Shown in pieces: positions 1 to 6,856 of a stretch of 9,454 nucleotides of DNA. Made by a program: the position numbers and the translations under genes. The stretch's first letter is position 1. Each line of letters starts with the position of its first letter. Source of the stretch: an uncultured Oscillospiraceae bacterium (GTDB taxonomy: Bacteria > Bacillota > Clostridia > Oscillospirales > Acutalibacteraceae); contig CABQAA010000058.1 in NCBI GenBank assembly GCA_902461995.1, positions 1-9,454 on the forward strand, written 5' to 3'. A model generated the notes under the pieces. The model worked only from the letters and a program-made list of their open reading frames with translations. It searched no databases and was not told the origin of the DNA.

Positions 1-1
1 C

Positions 2-67
2 CGGCCGTTCCGACCCTTTGCCCTGCGCAGCCAATATATCAGAATCAAGGAGGAACCAAAACAATGA
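2..67 (+). CDS. ntpI: V/A-type ATPase subunit I, C-terminal end only (partial)
   Basis: Frame 2 is open from the window edge to a TGA at 65-67 and encodes 21 residues, beginning RPFRPFALRSQYIRIKEE. A Pro-Phe-rich stretch followed by a Tyr-Ile-x-Ile tail resembles the end of subunit I (the a-subunit homologue) in V/A-ATPases. That protein is the membrane stator facing the rotor ring and supplies the ion half-channels. The stop overlaps the ntpK start as ATGA, typical of translational coupling, and I immediately before K is the known order in E. hirae and clostridial operons. No membrane segment is visible because nearly the whole gene lies outside the window. The call rests on a short tail plus position, so it is likely but not certain. 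Confidence 0.75.
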   Translation, partial: RPFRPFALRSQYIRIKEEPKQ

Positions 68-546
68 GTCTGGGAATTATTCTGGCGCTGATCAGCGCGG
101 CGATTGCAACGGTGTTTGCGGGTATCGGCTCAATCAAGGGGGTCGGCATGTCCGCCGAGGCGGGCATGGGGGTGCTCAGCGAGGACCCCTCCAAATTCGG
201 TAAGCTGCTGGTGCTGGAGCTGCTGCCCGGCACCCAGGGCCTGTACGGCTTCATCGTCGCCTTCTTCATCATGCTCAACGTCGGCATCTTCGGCGGCCTG
301 AACACGGGGATCACCACCACCATGGGCTGGCTGTACATCGTCGCGTCCCTGCCCATCGGCATCGGCGGCCTGATCTCCGGCATCGCCCAGGGCCGGGCCG
401 CTGTGGCGGGCATATCTCTGCTGGCTAGACGGTCGAGTGAATTTTCCAAGGCCATGGTGTCCACCACCCTGGTGGAAATCTATGCCCTGCTGGCCTTTCT
501 GGTTTCTCTGCTGTCCGTGCTGGCCATCAACGGTATGGCGGGCTGA
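64..546 (+). CDS. ntpK: V/A-type ATPase subunit K (rotor-ring proteolipid), predicted Na+-binding
   Basis: This is a 160-residue, four-helix (double-hairpin) proteolipid that forms the membrane rotor ring. Hydrophobic segments lie at about 3-20, 53-78, 86-120 and 133-157. The two hairpins are internally similar (AGIGSIKGVG near 19-28; SGIAQGRAAVAG near 105-116). Glu138 in VEIYALL is the ion-binding carboxylate. The first hairpin has Gly59 at the equivalent place, so each protomer has one site. L54, T57, Q58, Y61 and Q109 match E. hirae NtpK Leu61, Thr64, Gln65, Tyr68 and Gln110, which with Glu139 line its Na+ site. The length is close to the 156 residues of E. hirae NtpK. The start at 64 is fixed by AAGGAGG at 47-53 and overlaps the ntpI stop by four bases. 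The family call is secure; Na+ coupling is inferred from the ligands. Confidence 0.97.
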   Translation: MSLGIILALISAAIATVFAGIGSIKGVGMSAEAGMGVLSEDPSKFGKLLVLELLPGTQGLYGFIVAFFIMLNVGIFGGLNTGITTTMGWLYIVASLPIGIGGLISGIAQGRAAVAGISLLARRSSEFSKAMVSTTLVEIYALLAFLVSLLSVLAINGMAG

Positions 547-602
547 TCCGAACGGAACGGCATGGCCGCATGGATATGCGGCGGAAAGGGTGGGTCATCA
601 CG

Positions 603-1184
603 ATGTCAGGTACGCAAGATATGATCGCGCGCATCCTCGCGGACGCGGAAACGGAAGGCGCGCGCACCGAAGAGCAGGCCCGGGACAAGGCCGCGAAAAT
701 CTTGCAGGAAGCCCGTGAACAGGCGGCGGAAGCCAAACGTCAGGCGGACGGGGAGACGGCGAAGCAGGCGGACGATATCGTGCGCTCCGCCCGGTCGGCC
801 GCTGAACTCATCCGCCGCAACGTCCTGCTCGAAAAGAAACGAGAGCTCATCGAGGAAGCCCTGCGCCGGACGATCCGGAATCTGACGGAACTGCCGGACA
901 AGGCGTATATGGAGCTGCTCGGCCGTCTATCCGAAAGGGTGGCGAGGCCGGGGGAAGGCGTGCTGCGCCTGAATGCCCGGGATCTTGCCCGTCCGGGGGC
1001 GGAAGCTCTCTCCCGCGATCTGGGGGATGGCAGGCGGATCCGGCTTTCCCCCGATCCGGTGTCGATCGAAGGCGGCTTTTTGCTCGAATACGGGGAGCTG
1101 GAGATGAACGGCTCCTTTTCGGCTCTGCTCGAGGAAAAGCGGGAAATGCTCGAAGATTTGCTGAACCGGGAACTGTTCGGCTGA
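603..1184 (+). CDS. ntpE: V/A-type ATPase subunit E (peripheral stalk)
   Basis: Subunit E is part of the peripheral stalk that holds the catalytic head still against rotor torque. The 193-residue protein has a long N-terminal helix, roughly residues 5-85, rich in Ala, Glu, Gln, Arg and Lys, as expected for the right-handed coiled coil formed with subunit G/H. The globular C-terminal domain contains GGFLLEYGELEMNGSFSALL, a family hallmark, and ends in a Glu/Leu-rich helix. An in-frame ATG at 570 is possible. I prefer 603 because AAAGGGTGGG at 585-594 is well spaced for it and the added 11 residues do not look family-like. The gene lies 56 bases after ntpK and 27 before ntpC. The partner G/H subunit is not in the window and is probably encoded upstream of ntpI. 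Confidence 0.93.
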   Translation: MSGTQDMIARILADAETEGARTEEQARDKAAKILQEAREQAAEAKRQADGETAKQADDIVRSARSAAELIRRNVLLEKKRELIEEALRRTIRNLTELPDKAYMELLGRLSERVARPGEGVLRLNARDLARPGAEALSRDLGDGRRIRLSPDPVSIEGGFLLEYGELEMNGSFSALLEEKREMLEDLLNRELFG

Positions 1185-1211
1185 CGAAAACACACGAAGG
1201 GAGGCGGCGGC

Positions 1212-2234
1212 ATGGGGGCGTCCTATGCTTACGCGGTCGGCAATGTGCGCGCCAGGGAATCGTCCCTGCTCACCCGTCAGGATCTGGATCAGCTGCTGGT
1301 GCTGTCCGGGGCGGATGAGCTCCTCAGCGTGCTGCGGGACAAGGGCCTGGGCGGGCCGCCGGCCGACGGATCCGCCGCCGGAATGGACGATCTGTTTCGG
1401 GAGGAAACCCGTGCCCTGTGGCGGTATCTGGAAGACATTACGCCGGATTTTTCTTTGTATGACGCGTTTGTTTACCGTCAGGATATCCACAACTGCAAGG
1501 CGGTTATAAAAGGGGTGCTGACCGGCAGGCCTTACCGCTCCCTGCTGCTGGAACCCGCCACGGTTTCTCCGGATTTGCTGGAACAGGCGGTCAAGGATAG
1601 GGATTTCAGCCGGCTGCCCTCCTTTTTGCGGGAGGCCGCCGCCAAAGCCTACGATATTCTCGCGCATGCGTCGGATGCCCAGCTCGCCGACGCGGTCCTC
1701 GACCGCGCGGGCATGGCCGCGATGCTGGAGGCCGCGAAAGAGACGAAAGTGCCGATGCTGCTGGAGCTGATCGGCACCCAGGTGTTCTACGCGGACTGCA
1801 AGATCGCGCTGCGGGCCGCGCGGGCGGGCAAGTCCGCCGCCTATCTCGAGCAGGCGCTCTGTCCCTGTCCCGGACTGGATGTCCGGGTGCTGGTCTCCGC
1901 GGCGGCGGAGGGGCCGTCAAACGGTGAGAAAGCCGTGCTCGAGCGGATGGAGTCGCTGGATGTGTACGGCAGCCGCCAGGCGGCGGAAATCTACCGGGAA
2001 TCGCCGTCCGCCTATGAAAAATACGTGGACGACCGGGTGATGAAAACCGCGCTGAAAGGGCGCGCCGTGACCCTGGGACCCGAGCCGCTGCTCGGCTATT
2101 TCGTGGGGCGGGAAACCGAAATCAAAAATCTGCATATCCTGTTTTCCGGCCTGCGGGCCGGGCAGGATGAACCGAGCATCCGGTCGCGGCTGAGGGAACC
2201 TTATGTCCCGAACACGGCCGGACGGACGATGTGA
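1212..2234 (+). CDS. ntpC: V/A-type ATPase subunit C (central-shaft socket, AC39/d type)
   Basis: Subunit C is the funnel-shaped adaptor that seats the D-F shaft on the membrane K ring. The 340-residue length fits the family, usually about 330. The N-terminus YAYAVGNVRARES (residues 5-17) followed by LLTRQDLDQLL is typical of vATP-synt_AC39 proteins. The C-terminal GYFVGRETEIKNLHILFSGL (from residue 295) is the most conserved part of the family. The middle is helix-rich with little sequence conservation and no membrane segment. The start at 1212 follows AAGGGAGG at 1197-1204. The stop at 2232-2234 comes 23 bases before the preferred ntpF start. One oddity is that residues 226-234 (VLVSAAAEG) recur exactly in the open frame upstream of ntpA (see findings). 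Confidence 0.95.
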   Translation: MGASYAYAVGNVRARESSLLTRQDLDQLLVLSGADELLSVLRDKGLGGPPADGSAAGMDDLFREETRALWRYLEDITPDFSLYDAFVYRQDIHNCKAVIKGVLTGRPYRSLLLEPATVSPDLLEQAVKDRDFSRLPSFLREAAAKAYDILAHASDAQLADAVLDRAGMAAMLEAAKETKVPMLLELIGTQVFYADCKIALRAARAGKSAAYLEQALCPCPGLDVRVLVSAAAEGPSNGEKAVLERMESLDVYGSRQAAEIYRESPSAYEKYVDDRVMKTALKGRAVTLGPEPLLGYFVGRETEIKNLHILFSGLRAGQDEPSIRSRLREPYVPNTAGRTM

Positions 2235-2257
2235 ATGGGATAAAGGAGGGGACGGCC

Positions 2258-2593
2258 ATGCGCCGATGTGCGGTGATGGGCGATACAGAAAGCGTACAGG
2301 GCTTCGCAGCCGCGGGCCTTGATGTATTCCCCTGCGACGATCCGGCCGAGGCTGGGGCACTGTTCCGCCGGCTGGCCGCGGCCGGAGAGCCCGGTAAAGA
2401 AGAGTACGGCGTGATCTATCTGACCGAGGCGCTGGCGGCGCTGCTGGAACGGGAGCTGGAGGCGCTCGACGAGCAGATACTTCCCGCGGTGATCCTCATT
2501 CCGGGTGTGCGCGGCAATACCGGCGCCGGCCTCCAGCGCGTCCGGAAATGTGTAGAGAAAGCCGTAGGGTCGGACATCTTGTTTGGCCCGTAG
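2258..2593 (+). CDS. ntpF: V/A-type ATPase subunit F (central shaft)
   Basis: Subunit F is a small Rossmann-like subunit bound to the side of the D shaft, thought to modulate ATPase activity. E. hirae papers call this subunit NtpG; the symbol here follows the generic F naming. The 111-residue protein starts with a CAVMGDTESVQGF strand-loop-helix, followed by EEYGVIYLTEALA (48-60) and the C-terminal signature PAVILIPGVRGNTGAGLQRV (76-95), then KAVGSDIL. All are characteristic of the ATP-synt_F family. An in-frame GTG at 2231 would add nine residues, but AAAGGAGGGG at 2242-2251 lies ideally for the ATG at 2258 and inside the would-be extension. The stop codon at 2591-2593 lies within a predicted composite hairpin. 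Confidence 0.94.
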   Translation: MRRCAVMGDTESVQGFAAAGLDVFPCDDPAEAGALFRRLAAAGEPGKEEYGVIYLTEALAALLERELEALDEQILPAVILIPGVRGNTGAGLQRVRKCVEKAVGSDILFGP

Positions 2594-2602
2594 GCTTTCT
2601 CT
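2554..2602 (+). other. Composite stem-loop across the ntpF stop codon
   Basis: AGAGAAAGCC (2554-2563) pairs perfectly with GGCTTTCTCT (2593-2602). Inside it, symmetrical GTA/GTA internal-loop bases (2564-2566 and 2590-2592) flank a second helix of GGGTC (2567-2571) with GGCCC (2585-2589, one G·U pair). The apical loop is 13 bases. No T-tract follows, so this is not an intrinsic terminator. It could shape mRNA decay, segmental stability or ntpF termination in the operon transcript. The pairing is seen directly; the function is unknown. Confidence 0.6.
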
Positions 2603-2696
2603 GGAAAGCGCCGTTATACTCTAGACGTTCTAACCCACGCAAGCACGTTCTTGTGTCGGCCGCGGCAGAAGGCCGGGCAGCCGATGAAACCGATAC

Positions 2697-2720
2697 GGGC
2701 GGTTCGATGCGAAACCGCCC
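2697..2720 (+). other. Second stem-loop in the ntpF-ntpA gap, just before the ntpA ribosome site
   Basis: GGGCGGTT (2697-2704) pairs with AACCGCCC (2713-2720) around a short loop that can add a CG/CG pair. It ends four bases before the GAAAGGA (2724-2730) that probably serves ntpA. The 149-base gap (2594-2742) is the only large spacer in this operon. It contains no stop in the ntpA frame and a TATACT at 2615-2620 with no matching -35. The hairpin could be an RNA processing or stabilising element that sets ntpA expression apart from upstream genes; this is inference. Confidence 0.5.
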
Positions 2721-2742
2721 GGTGAAAGGAACGATCAGCCAT

Positions 2743-4554
2743 ATGACGACAGGTACGATCACCAAGGTGGCGGGGCCGCTGGTCATCGCCGAGGGGATGC
2801 GGGAAGCGAACATGTTCGACGTGGTGCGGGTGAGCAGCCAGCGCCTGATCGGCGAAATCATCGAAATGCACGGGGACAAGGCCTCGATTCAGGTGTATGA
2901 AGAGACCTCCGGACTCGGACCCGGTGAGGCGGTTGAATCGACCGGCGCGCCCCTGAGCGTGGAGCTGGGACCGGGGCTGATCGGCTCGATTTTCGACGGC
3001 ATCCAGCGTCCGCTGGCTGAAATCATGAAGGTTTCCGGCACCAATTTGCAGCGGGGGATCGAGGTCCCCTCCCTGAATCGGGAAAAACGCTGGCATTTTG
3101 TCCCGTCGGTGAAGGCCGGGGACGAGGTGCGGGGCGGCGATACCCTGGGCATCGTACAGGAAACGCCGGTCGTGCGGCATCACATTCTGGTGCCGCCCGG
3201 ACTGATGGGCCGTGTGGAAGCCATCGCCGAGGGCGATTATACCGTCGAGGACACGGTGGCGTCCCTGCGCTCTCCGAACGGCCCGGACGGCCTCATTCCG
3301 GTGAAGCTGATGCAGAGCTGGCCGGTCCGGGTGGGGCGGCCTTATAAACGTAAGCTCTCTCCCGACGTGCCGCTGACGACGGGCCAGCGGGTCATCGACA
3401 CCCTCTTTCCCCTGGCGAAGGGCGGCGTGGCCGCGGTCCCGGGGCCCTTCGGCTCGGGCAAAACCGTGGTGCAGCACCAGCTCGCCAAATGGGCGGCCGC
3501 CGACATCATCGTCTACATCGGCTGCGGTGAGCGCGGCAATGAAATGACCGACGTGCTCAACGAGTTCCCGGAACTGAAGGATCCCCGCACCGGTAACTCC
3601 CTGATGGAGCGCACCGTCCTGATCGCGAACACCTCCGACATGCCGGTGGCCGCGCGGGAAGCGTCGATTTACACCGGTATCACCATTGCGGAGTATTTCC
3701 GGGACATGGGGTATACCGTCGCGCTCATGGCCGATTCCACCTCCCGCTGGGCCGAAGCGCTGCGGGAAATGTCCGGCCGTCTCGAGGAGATGCCGGGCGA
3801 GGAAGGCTATCCCGCTTATCTCGGCAGCCGTCTCGCGCAGTTTTACGAGCGGGCCGGCCGGGTGATCGTCAGCGGCACCGGGGAGACCGAGGGCGCACTG
3901 TCGGTTATCGGCGCCGTGTCCCCTCCCGGCGGCGATATCTCCGAACCGGTTTCCCAGGCGACACTGCGGATCGTCAAGGTCTTCTGGGGTCTCGACGCCT
4001 CGCTTGCCTACAAGCGGCATTTTCCGGCCATCAACTGGCTGACCAGTTATTCGCTCTATGCCGATTCGCTTTCCGATTGGTTCAATGAGAATATCCGGGA
4101 TGACTGGAGTCTCCTGCGGGGCCGTTTGATGGGCCTGCTGCAGGAGGAGGCGGAGCTGGAGGAGATCGTGCGGCTGGTCGGCATGGACGCTCTGTCCGCA
4201 CCCGACCGGCTGAAGCTCGAGGCCGCCCGCTCCATCCGGGAGGATTACCTTCACCAAAACGCGTTCCACGATACCGATACCTTCACATCTCTGGATAAGC
4301 AGTACCTGCTGATGACCGCCATCCTCGGGTTTTACGACAAGGCGCGCGCCGCGCTCGAAGACGGGGTAGACATCGACGTGATTGTCTCCCTGCCGGCCAG
4401 AGAGCGGATCGGCCGTCTCAAATACGCGGCGGAGGACGCCGCGGCCGAGGATTTTGCCCGCGCGATGGCCATGCTCGACGAAGAGCTGGCGGATGCCCGC
4501 AAAGCAGCCGCGCAGGACGAATTCGGCCGGAAGGGGGAGGAAGAGGATGCCTAA
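2743..4554 (+). CDS. ntpA: V/A-type ATPase catalytic subunit A
   Basis: Subunit A is the ATP-hydrolysing (or synthesising) subunit, three per A3B3 head, in the cytoplasm. The 603-residue protein has the N-terminal beta-barrel opening TGTITKVAGPLVIAEGM (residues 3-19) and the A-specific bulge insertion in roughly 110-190. Walker A is GPFGSGKT at 234-241 (Lys240), the catalytic Glu263 lies in GCGERGNE, and the Walker B Asp331 lies in ALMADSTSRWAEALREMS. A long helical C-terminal domain follows. All catalytic residues are intact. The frame is open upstream to an ATG at 2548, with other in-frame starts at 2707 (ATG) and 2722 (GTG). I chose 2743 because family proteins begin at the beta-barrel and GAAAGGA (2724-2730) lies 12 bases upstream. 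The end overlaps ntpB by eight bases. Confidence 0.97.
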   Translation: MTTGTITKVAGPLVIAEGMREANMFDVVRVSSQRLIGEIIEMHGDKASIQVYEETSGLGPGEAVESTGAPLSVELGPGLIGSIFDGIQRPLAEIMKVSGTNLQRGIEVPSLNREKRWHFVPSVKAGDEVRGGDTLGIVQETPVVRHHILVPPGLMGRVEAIAEGDYTVEDTVASLRSPNGPDGLIPVKLMQSWPVRVGRPYKRKLSPDVPLTTGQRVIDTLFPLAKGGVAAVPGPFGSGKTVVQHQLAKWAAADIIVYIGCGERGNEMTDVLNEFPELKDPRTGNSLMERTVLIANTSDMPVAAREASIYTGITIAEYFRDMGYTVALMADSTSRWAEALREMSGRLEEMPGEEGYPAYLGSRLAQFYERAGRVIVSGTGETEGALSVIGAVSPPGGDISEPVSQATLRIVKVFWGLDASLAYKRHFPAINWLTSYSLYADSLSDWFNENIRDDWSLLRGRLMGLLQEEAELEEIVRLVGMDALSAPDRLKLEAARSIREDYLHQNAFHDTDTFTSLDKQYLLMTAILGFYDKARAALEDGVDIDVIVSLPARERIGRLKYAAEDAAAEDFARAMAMLDEELADARKAAAQDEFGRKGEEEDA

Positions 4555-5917
4555 GGAATACCGGTCCATCCGGGAAGTCGCCGGCCCGCTGATGATGGTC
4601 AGCGGAGTCGAGGATGTCAAATTCAACGAACTCGGGGAGATCGAACTGCCGAGCGGGGAACGCCGCCGCTGCAAGGTGCTGGAGATCGATGGCAGCAACG
4701 CCCTTGTGCAGCTGTTTGAAAGTGCCGCGGGTATCAATCTCGCCAATTCCAAGGTCCGCTTTCTCGGCCGGTCGATGGAACTGCCCGTGTCGCCCGACAT
4801 GCTCTCCCGGGTGTTCGACGGCCTCGGGCGGCCCATTGACGGCGGACCCGAACTGATCCCGGAGAAACGGCTGGATGTCAACGGCACCCCCATGAATCCC
4901 GCCGCCCGTAATTATCCGCAGGAGTTCATCCAGACCGGTGTGTCCGCCATCGACGGACTGAATACCCTGGTCAGAGGCCAGAAGCTGCCGATCTTCTCGG
5001 CGTCCGGCCTGCCCCACGCCCAGCTCGCGGCCCAGATTGCGCGGCAGGCGACGGTTCTCGGGGACGACAGCGGGTTCGCCGTCGTGTTCGCGGCCATGGG
5101 CATCACGTTCGAGGAGTCGAACTATTTCATCGAGTCGTTCCGCAAAACGGGCGCCATCGACCGGACGGTCCTGTTCATCAATCTCGCGAACGATCCCGCC
5201 GTGGAACGGATCGCCACCCCCCGCATGGCCCTGACGGCCGCGGAATACCTGGCCTTCGACCGGGGGATGCAGGTGCTCGTCATCCTGACCGATATCACGA
5301 ACTATGCCGACGCCCTGCGGGAGGTGTCGGCCGCCCGCAAGGAAGTGCCGGGCCGCCGGGGATATCCCGGCTATATGTACACCGACCTCGCCACTTTGTA
5401 TGAACGGGCAGGCCGGCAGAAGGGGAAGGACGGCTCCATCACCCTCATCCCGATCCTGACCATGCCGGAGGATGACAAGACCCACCCCATTCCCGACCTG
5501 ACCGGCTATATCACCGAAGGGCAGATCATCCTGTCCCGCGAACTCTACCGCAAGGGCGTCACCCCGCCCATCGACGTGCTGCCCTCCCTGTCCCGGCTCA
5601 AGGACAAGGGCATCGGCCAGGGCCGCACTAGAGAGGACCACGCCAGCACCATGAATCAGCTTTTCGCCGCCTACGCCAGAGGCAAGGACGCCAAGGAACT
5701 CATGGTGATCCTGGGCGAAGCGGCGCTGACCAAGATCGACAAGCAGTATGCCCAGTTCGCCGACCGGTTTGAGCAGGAGTATGTCTCCCAGGGATATGAT
5801 ACCAACCGGACGATCGAGGAAACCCTCGATCTAGGCTGGCAGCTGCTCCGGATTTTGCCCCGCAGCGAGCTCAAACGGATCAGCGACGAGATGCTCGACC
5901 GGTATTACGGACAGTAA
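4547..5917 (+). CDS. ntpB: V/A-type ATPase regulatory subunit B
   Basis: Subunit B is the non-catalytic partner that alternates with A in the head and completes each nucleotide site. The 456-residue protein begins YRSIREVAGPLMMVSGVEDV. It has SASGLPH (151-157) in place of a Walker A, the expected degenerate P-loop, plus AAMGITFEESNYFIESF and the LPSLSRLKDKGIG motif. Arg350 there is the arginine finger and carries the same number as in E. hirae NtpB. The C-terminus ends ILPRSELKRISDEMLDRYYG, typical for the family. ATG 4547 is preferred over an in-frame ATG at 4382, which lies inside ntpA, because AAGGGGGAGG (4531-4540) is correctly placed and only this start gives the family N-terminus. The eight-base overlap with ntpA suggests coupled translation for 1:1 A and B. 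Confidence 0.97.
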   Translation: MPKEYRSIREVAGPLMMVSGVEDVKFNELGEIELPSGERRRCKVLEIDGSNALVQLFESAAGINLANSKVRFLGRSMELPVSPDMLSRVFDGLGRPIDGGPELIPEKRLDVNGTPMNPAARNYPQEFIQTGVSAIDGLNTLVRGQKLPIFSASGLPHAQLAAQIARQATVLGDDSGFAVVFAAMGITFEESNYFIESFRKTGAIDRTVLFINLANDPAVERIATPRMALTAAEYLAFDRGMQVLVILTDITNYADALREVSAARKEVPGRRGYPGYMYTDLATLYERAGRQKGKDGSITLIPILTMPEDDKTHPIPDLTGYITEGQIILSRELYRKGVTPPIDVLPSLSRLKDKGIGQGRTREDHASTMNQLFAAYARGKDAKELMVILGEAALTKIDKQYAQFADRFEQEYVSQGYDTNRTIEETLDLGWQLLRILPRSELKRISDEMLDRYYGQ

Positions 5918-5971
5918 CGAACAACACGGATCCGCGGCTTTGCGCGGCTGTCCGGAAAGGGGAGAATGCCC

Positions 5972-6637
5972 ATGGCGGTGATGAATGTCAATCCCACCCG
6001 CATGGAGCTGACCAGGCTGAAAAAACAGCTGAGCACGGCTACGAGAGGCCATAAACTGCTCAAGGACAAACGGGATGAGCTGATGCGGCAGTTTCTCGAA
6101 CTGATTCGGGAAAATAAGTCCCTGCGGGAACAGGTCGAAGCCGGAATCGCGGAGGCCAACCGCCATTTCGTCCTGGCGAGTGCTGTGATGCAGAAGGAGC
6201 AGATGGATGCCGCCCTGCTCGCACCCAAGCAGGAGGTGGGACTCGAGACCTCGACCCGGAATGTGATGAGCGTGGATATCCCGGTGTTTACGCCGGTCAC
6301 CCGGACCCCGGATCCGTCGGACATTTATCCGTACGGATTTGCGTTTACCTCTTTTGAACTGGACGATGCGGTGCAGCGGCTGTCCGAGCTGCTGCCGGTG
6401 ATGCTGCGGCTGGCGGAATGTGAAAAATCCGCTCGGCTCCTGGCCGCGGAGATCGAAAAGACCCGGAGGCGTGTCAACGCTCTCGAACATGTGATGATCC
6501 CGCGGCTGCAGGAAACCATCCGGTATATCACCATGAAGCTCGAGGAGAACGATCGCTCCAGTCGTACCCGCCTGATGAAGGTCAAGGATATGATGCTCGA
6601 GAAAGCGCATCATTACCACGAGACCGACCCCTGGTGA
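5972..6637 (+). CDS. ntpD: V/A-type ATPase subunit D (central rotor shaft)
   Basis: Subunit D forms the rotating coiled-coil axle inside the A3B3 head and binds F and C below it. The 221-residue protein has the family N-terminal helix NPTRMELTRLKKQLSTATRG followed by HKLLKDKRDELMRQF. A middle domain (about 85-140) includes YPYGFAFTS, and a C-terminal helix (about 140-205) contains RRRVNALEHVMIPRLQETI, the ATP-synt_D signature. There are no membrane segments. Three in-frame ATGs compete: 5966, 5972 and 5981. AAAGGGGAG (5956-5964) is one base from the first, seven from the second and sixteen from the third, so 5972 is best. The gene is 54 bases after ntpB, with a small CCGCG/CGCGG hairpin at 5932-5947 between them. 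It is the last gene of the operon, with a terminator 24 bases after its stop. Confidence 0.95.
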   Translation: MAVMNVNPTRMELTRLKKQLSTATRGHKLLKDKRDELMRQFLELIRENKSLREQVEAGIAEANRHFVLASAVMQKEQMDAALLAPKQEVGLETSTRNVMSVDIPVFTPVTRTPDPSDIYPYGFAFTSFELDDAVQRLSELLPVMLRLAECEKSARLLAAEIEKTRRRVNALEHVMIPRLQETIRYITMKLEENDRSSRTRLMKVKDMMLEKAHHYHETDPW

Positions 6638-6660
6638 TCTGTTACCGCTTGAATCACAGG

Positions 6661-6702
6661 AAAAGGCCCCGGAACCCAAAAAGTTCCGGGACCTTTTATT
6701 AT
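6661..6702 (+). terminator. Intrinsic terminator of the V/A-ATPase operon
   Basis: CCCGGAAC (6668-6675) pairs with GTTCCGGG (6683-6690) around a seven-base loop. The stem extends past one C/A mismatch by AAAAGG (6661-6666) with CCTTTT (6692-6697). The plus strand continues TTTTATTAT. The structure starts 23 bases after the ntpD stop. The A-run on its left side means it may also stop weak transcription from the opposite, convergent cyclase gene. Confidence 0.92.
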
Positions 6703-6775
6703 GTGGCAGAGGAATGTGGATTGTTTCGCGGACGGCGCGTTCCGTCCGGAGAGTAAGGATTGTTTTCGGTGTACA

Positions 6776-6814
6776 AAGAACCCCCGCACAAATTGAGTGC
6801 TCATGCGGGGGGGG
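6776..6814 (-). terminator. Probable terminator of the minus-strand cyclase gene
   Basis: CCCCCGCA (6781-6788) pairs with TGCGGGGG (6804-6811), with a 15-base loop that itself holds GAG/CTC complementarity. Read on the minus strand, the stem is followed by TTCTTTGT. It lies about 40 bases past the stop of the PAS-GGDEF gene. The remaining bases between the two convergent terminators (6703-6775) hold only a small 7-bp hairpin at 6729-6748 (CGGACGG/CCGTCCG) with no T-tract. Confidence 0.75.
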
Positions 6815-6856
6815 CTGCTGACAATACGCCAAACGTAATTGAGACAAGCGGGATCC

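Noticed and set aside
2615..2620. TATACT as an internal promoter between ntpF and ntpA
   Set aside because: No acceptable -35 at 16-18 bases and no extended -10 TG, so it is too weak to call.
2548..2742. N-terminal extension of subunit A in the same frame
   Set aside because: Subunit A proteins begin at the beta-barrel found at 2743. The extension overlaps the end of ntpF and has no ribosome site for its first ATG. The shared nonapeptide is recorded as a finding instead.
2614..4893. Very long minus-strand open frame (759 codons) opposite ntpA and the start of ntpB, with a similar one at 4418-5641 opposite ntpB
   Set aside because: Shadow of GC-rich codons on the coding strand. Its protein shows no recognisable domain, while the plus-strand frames are clear ATPase subunits.
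64..6637. F-type ATP synthase operon
   Set aside because: The 603-residue A subunit with its bulge insertion, the four-helix K subunit, the C (AC39) subunit and the gene order are all V/A-type.
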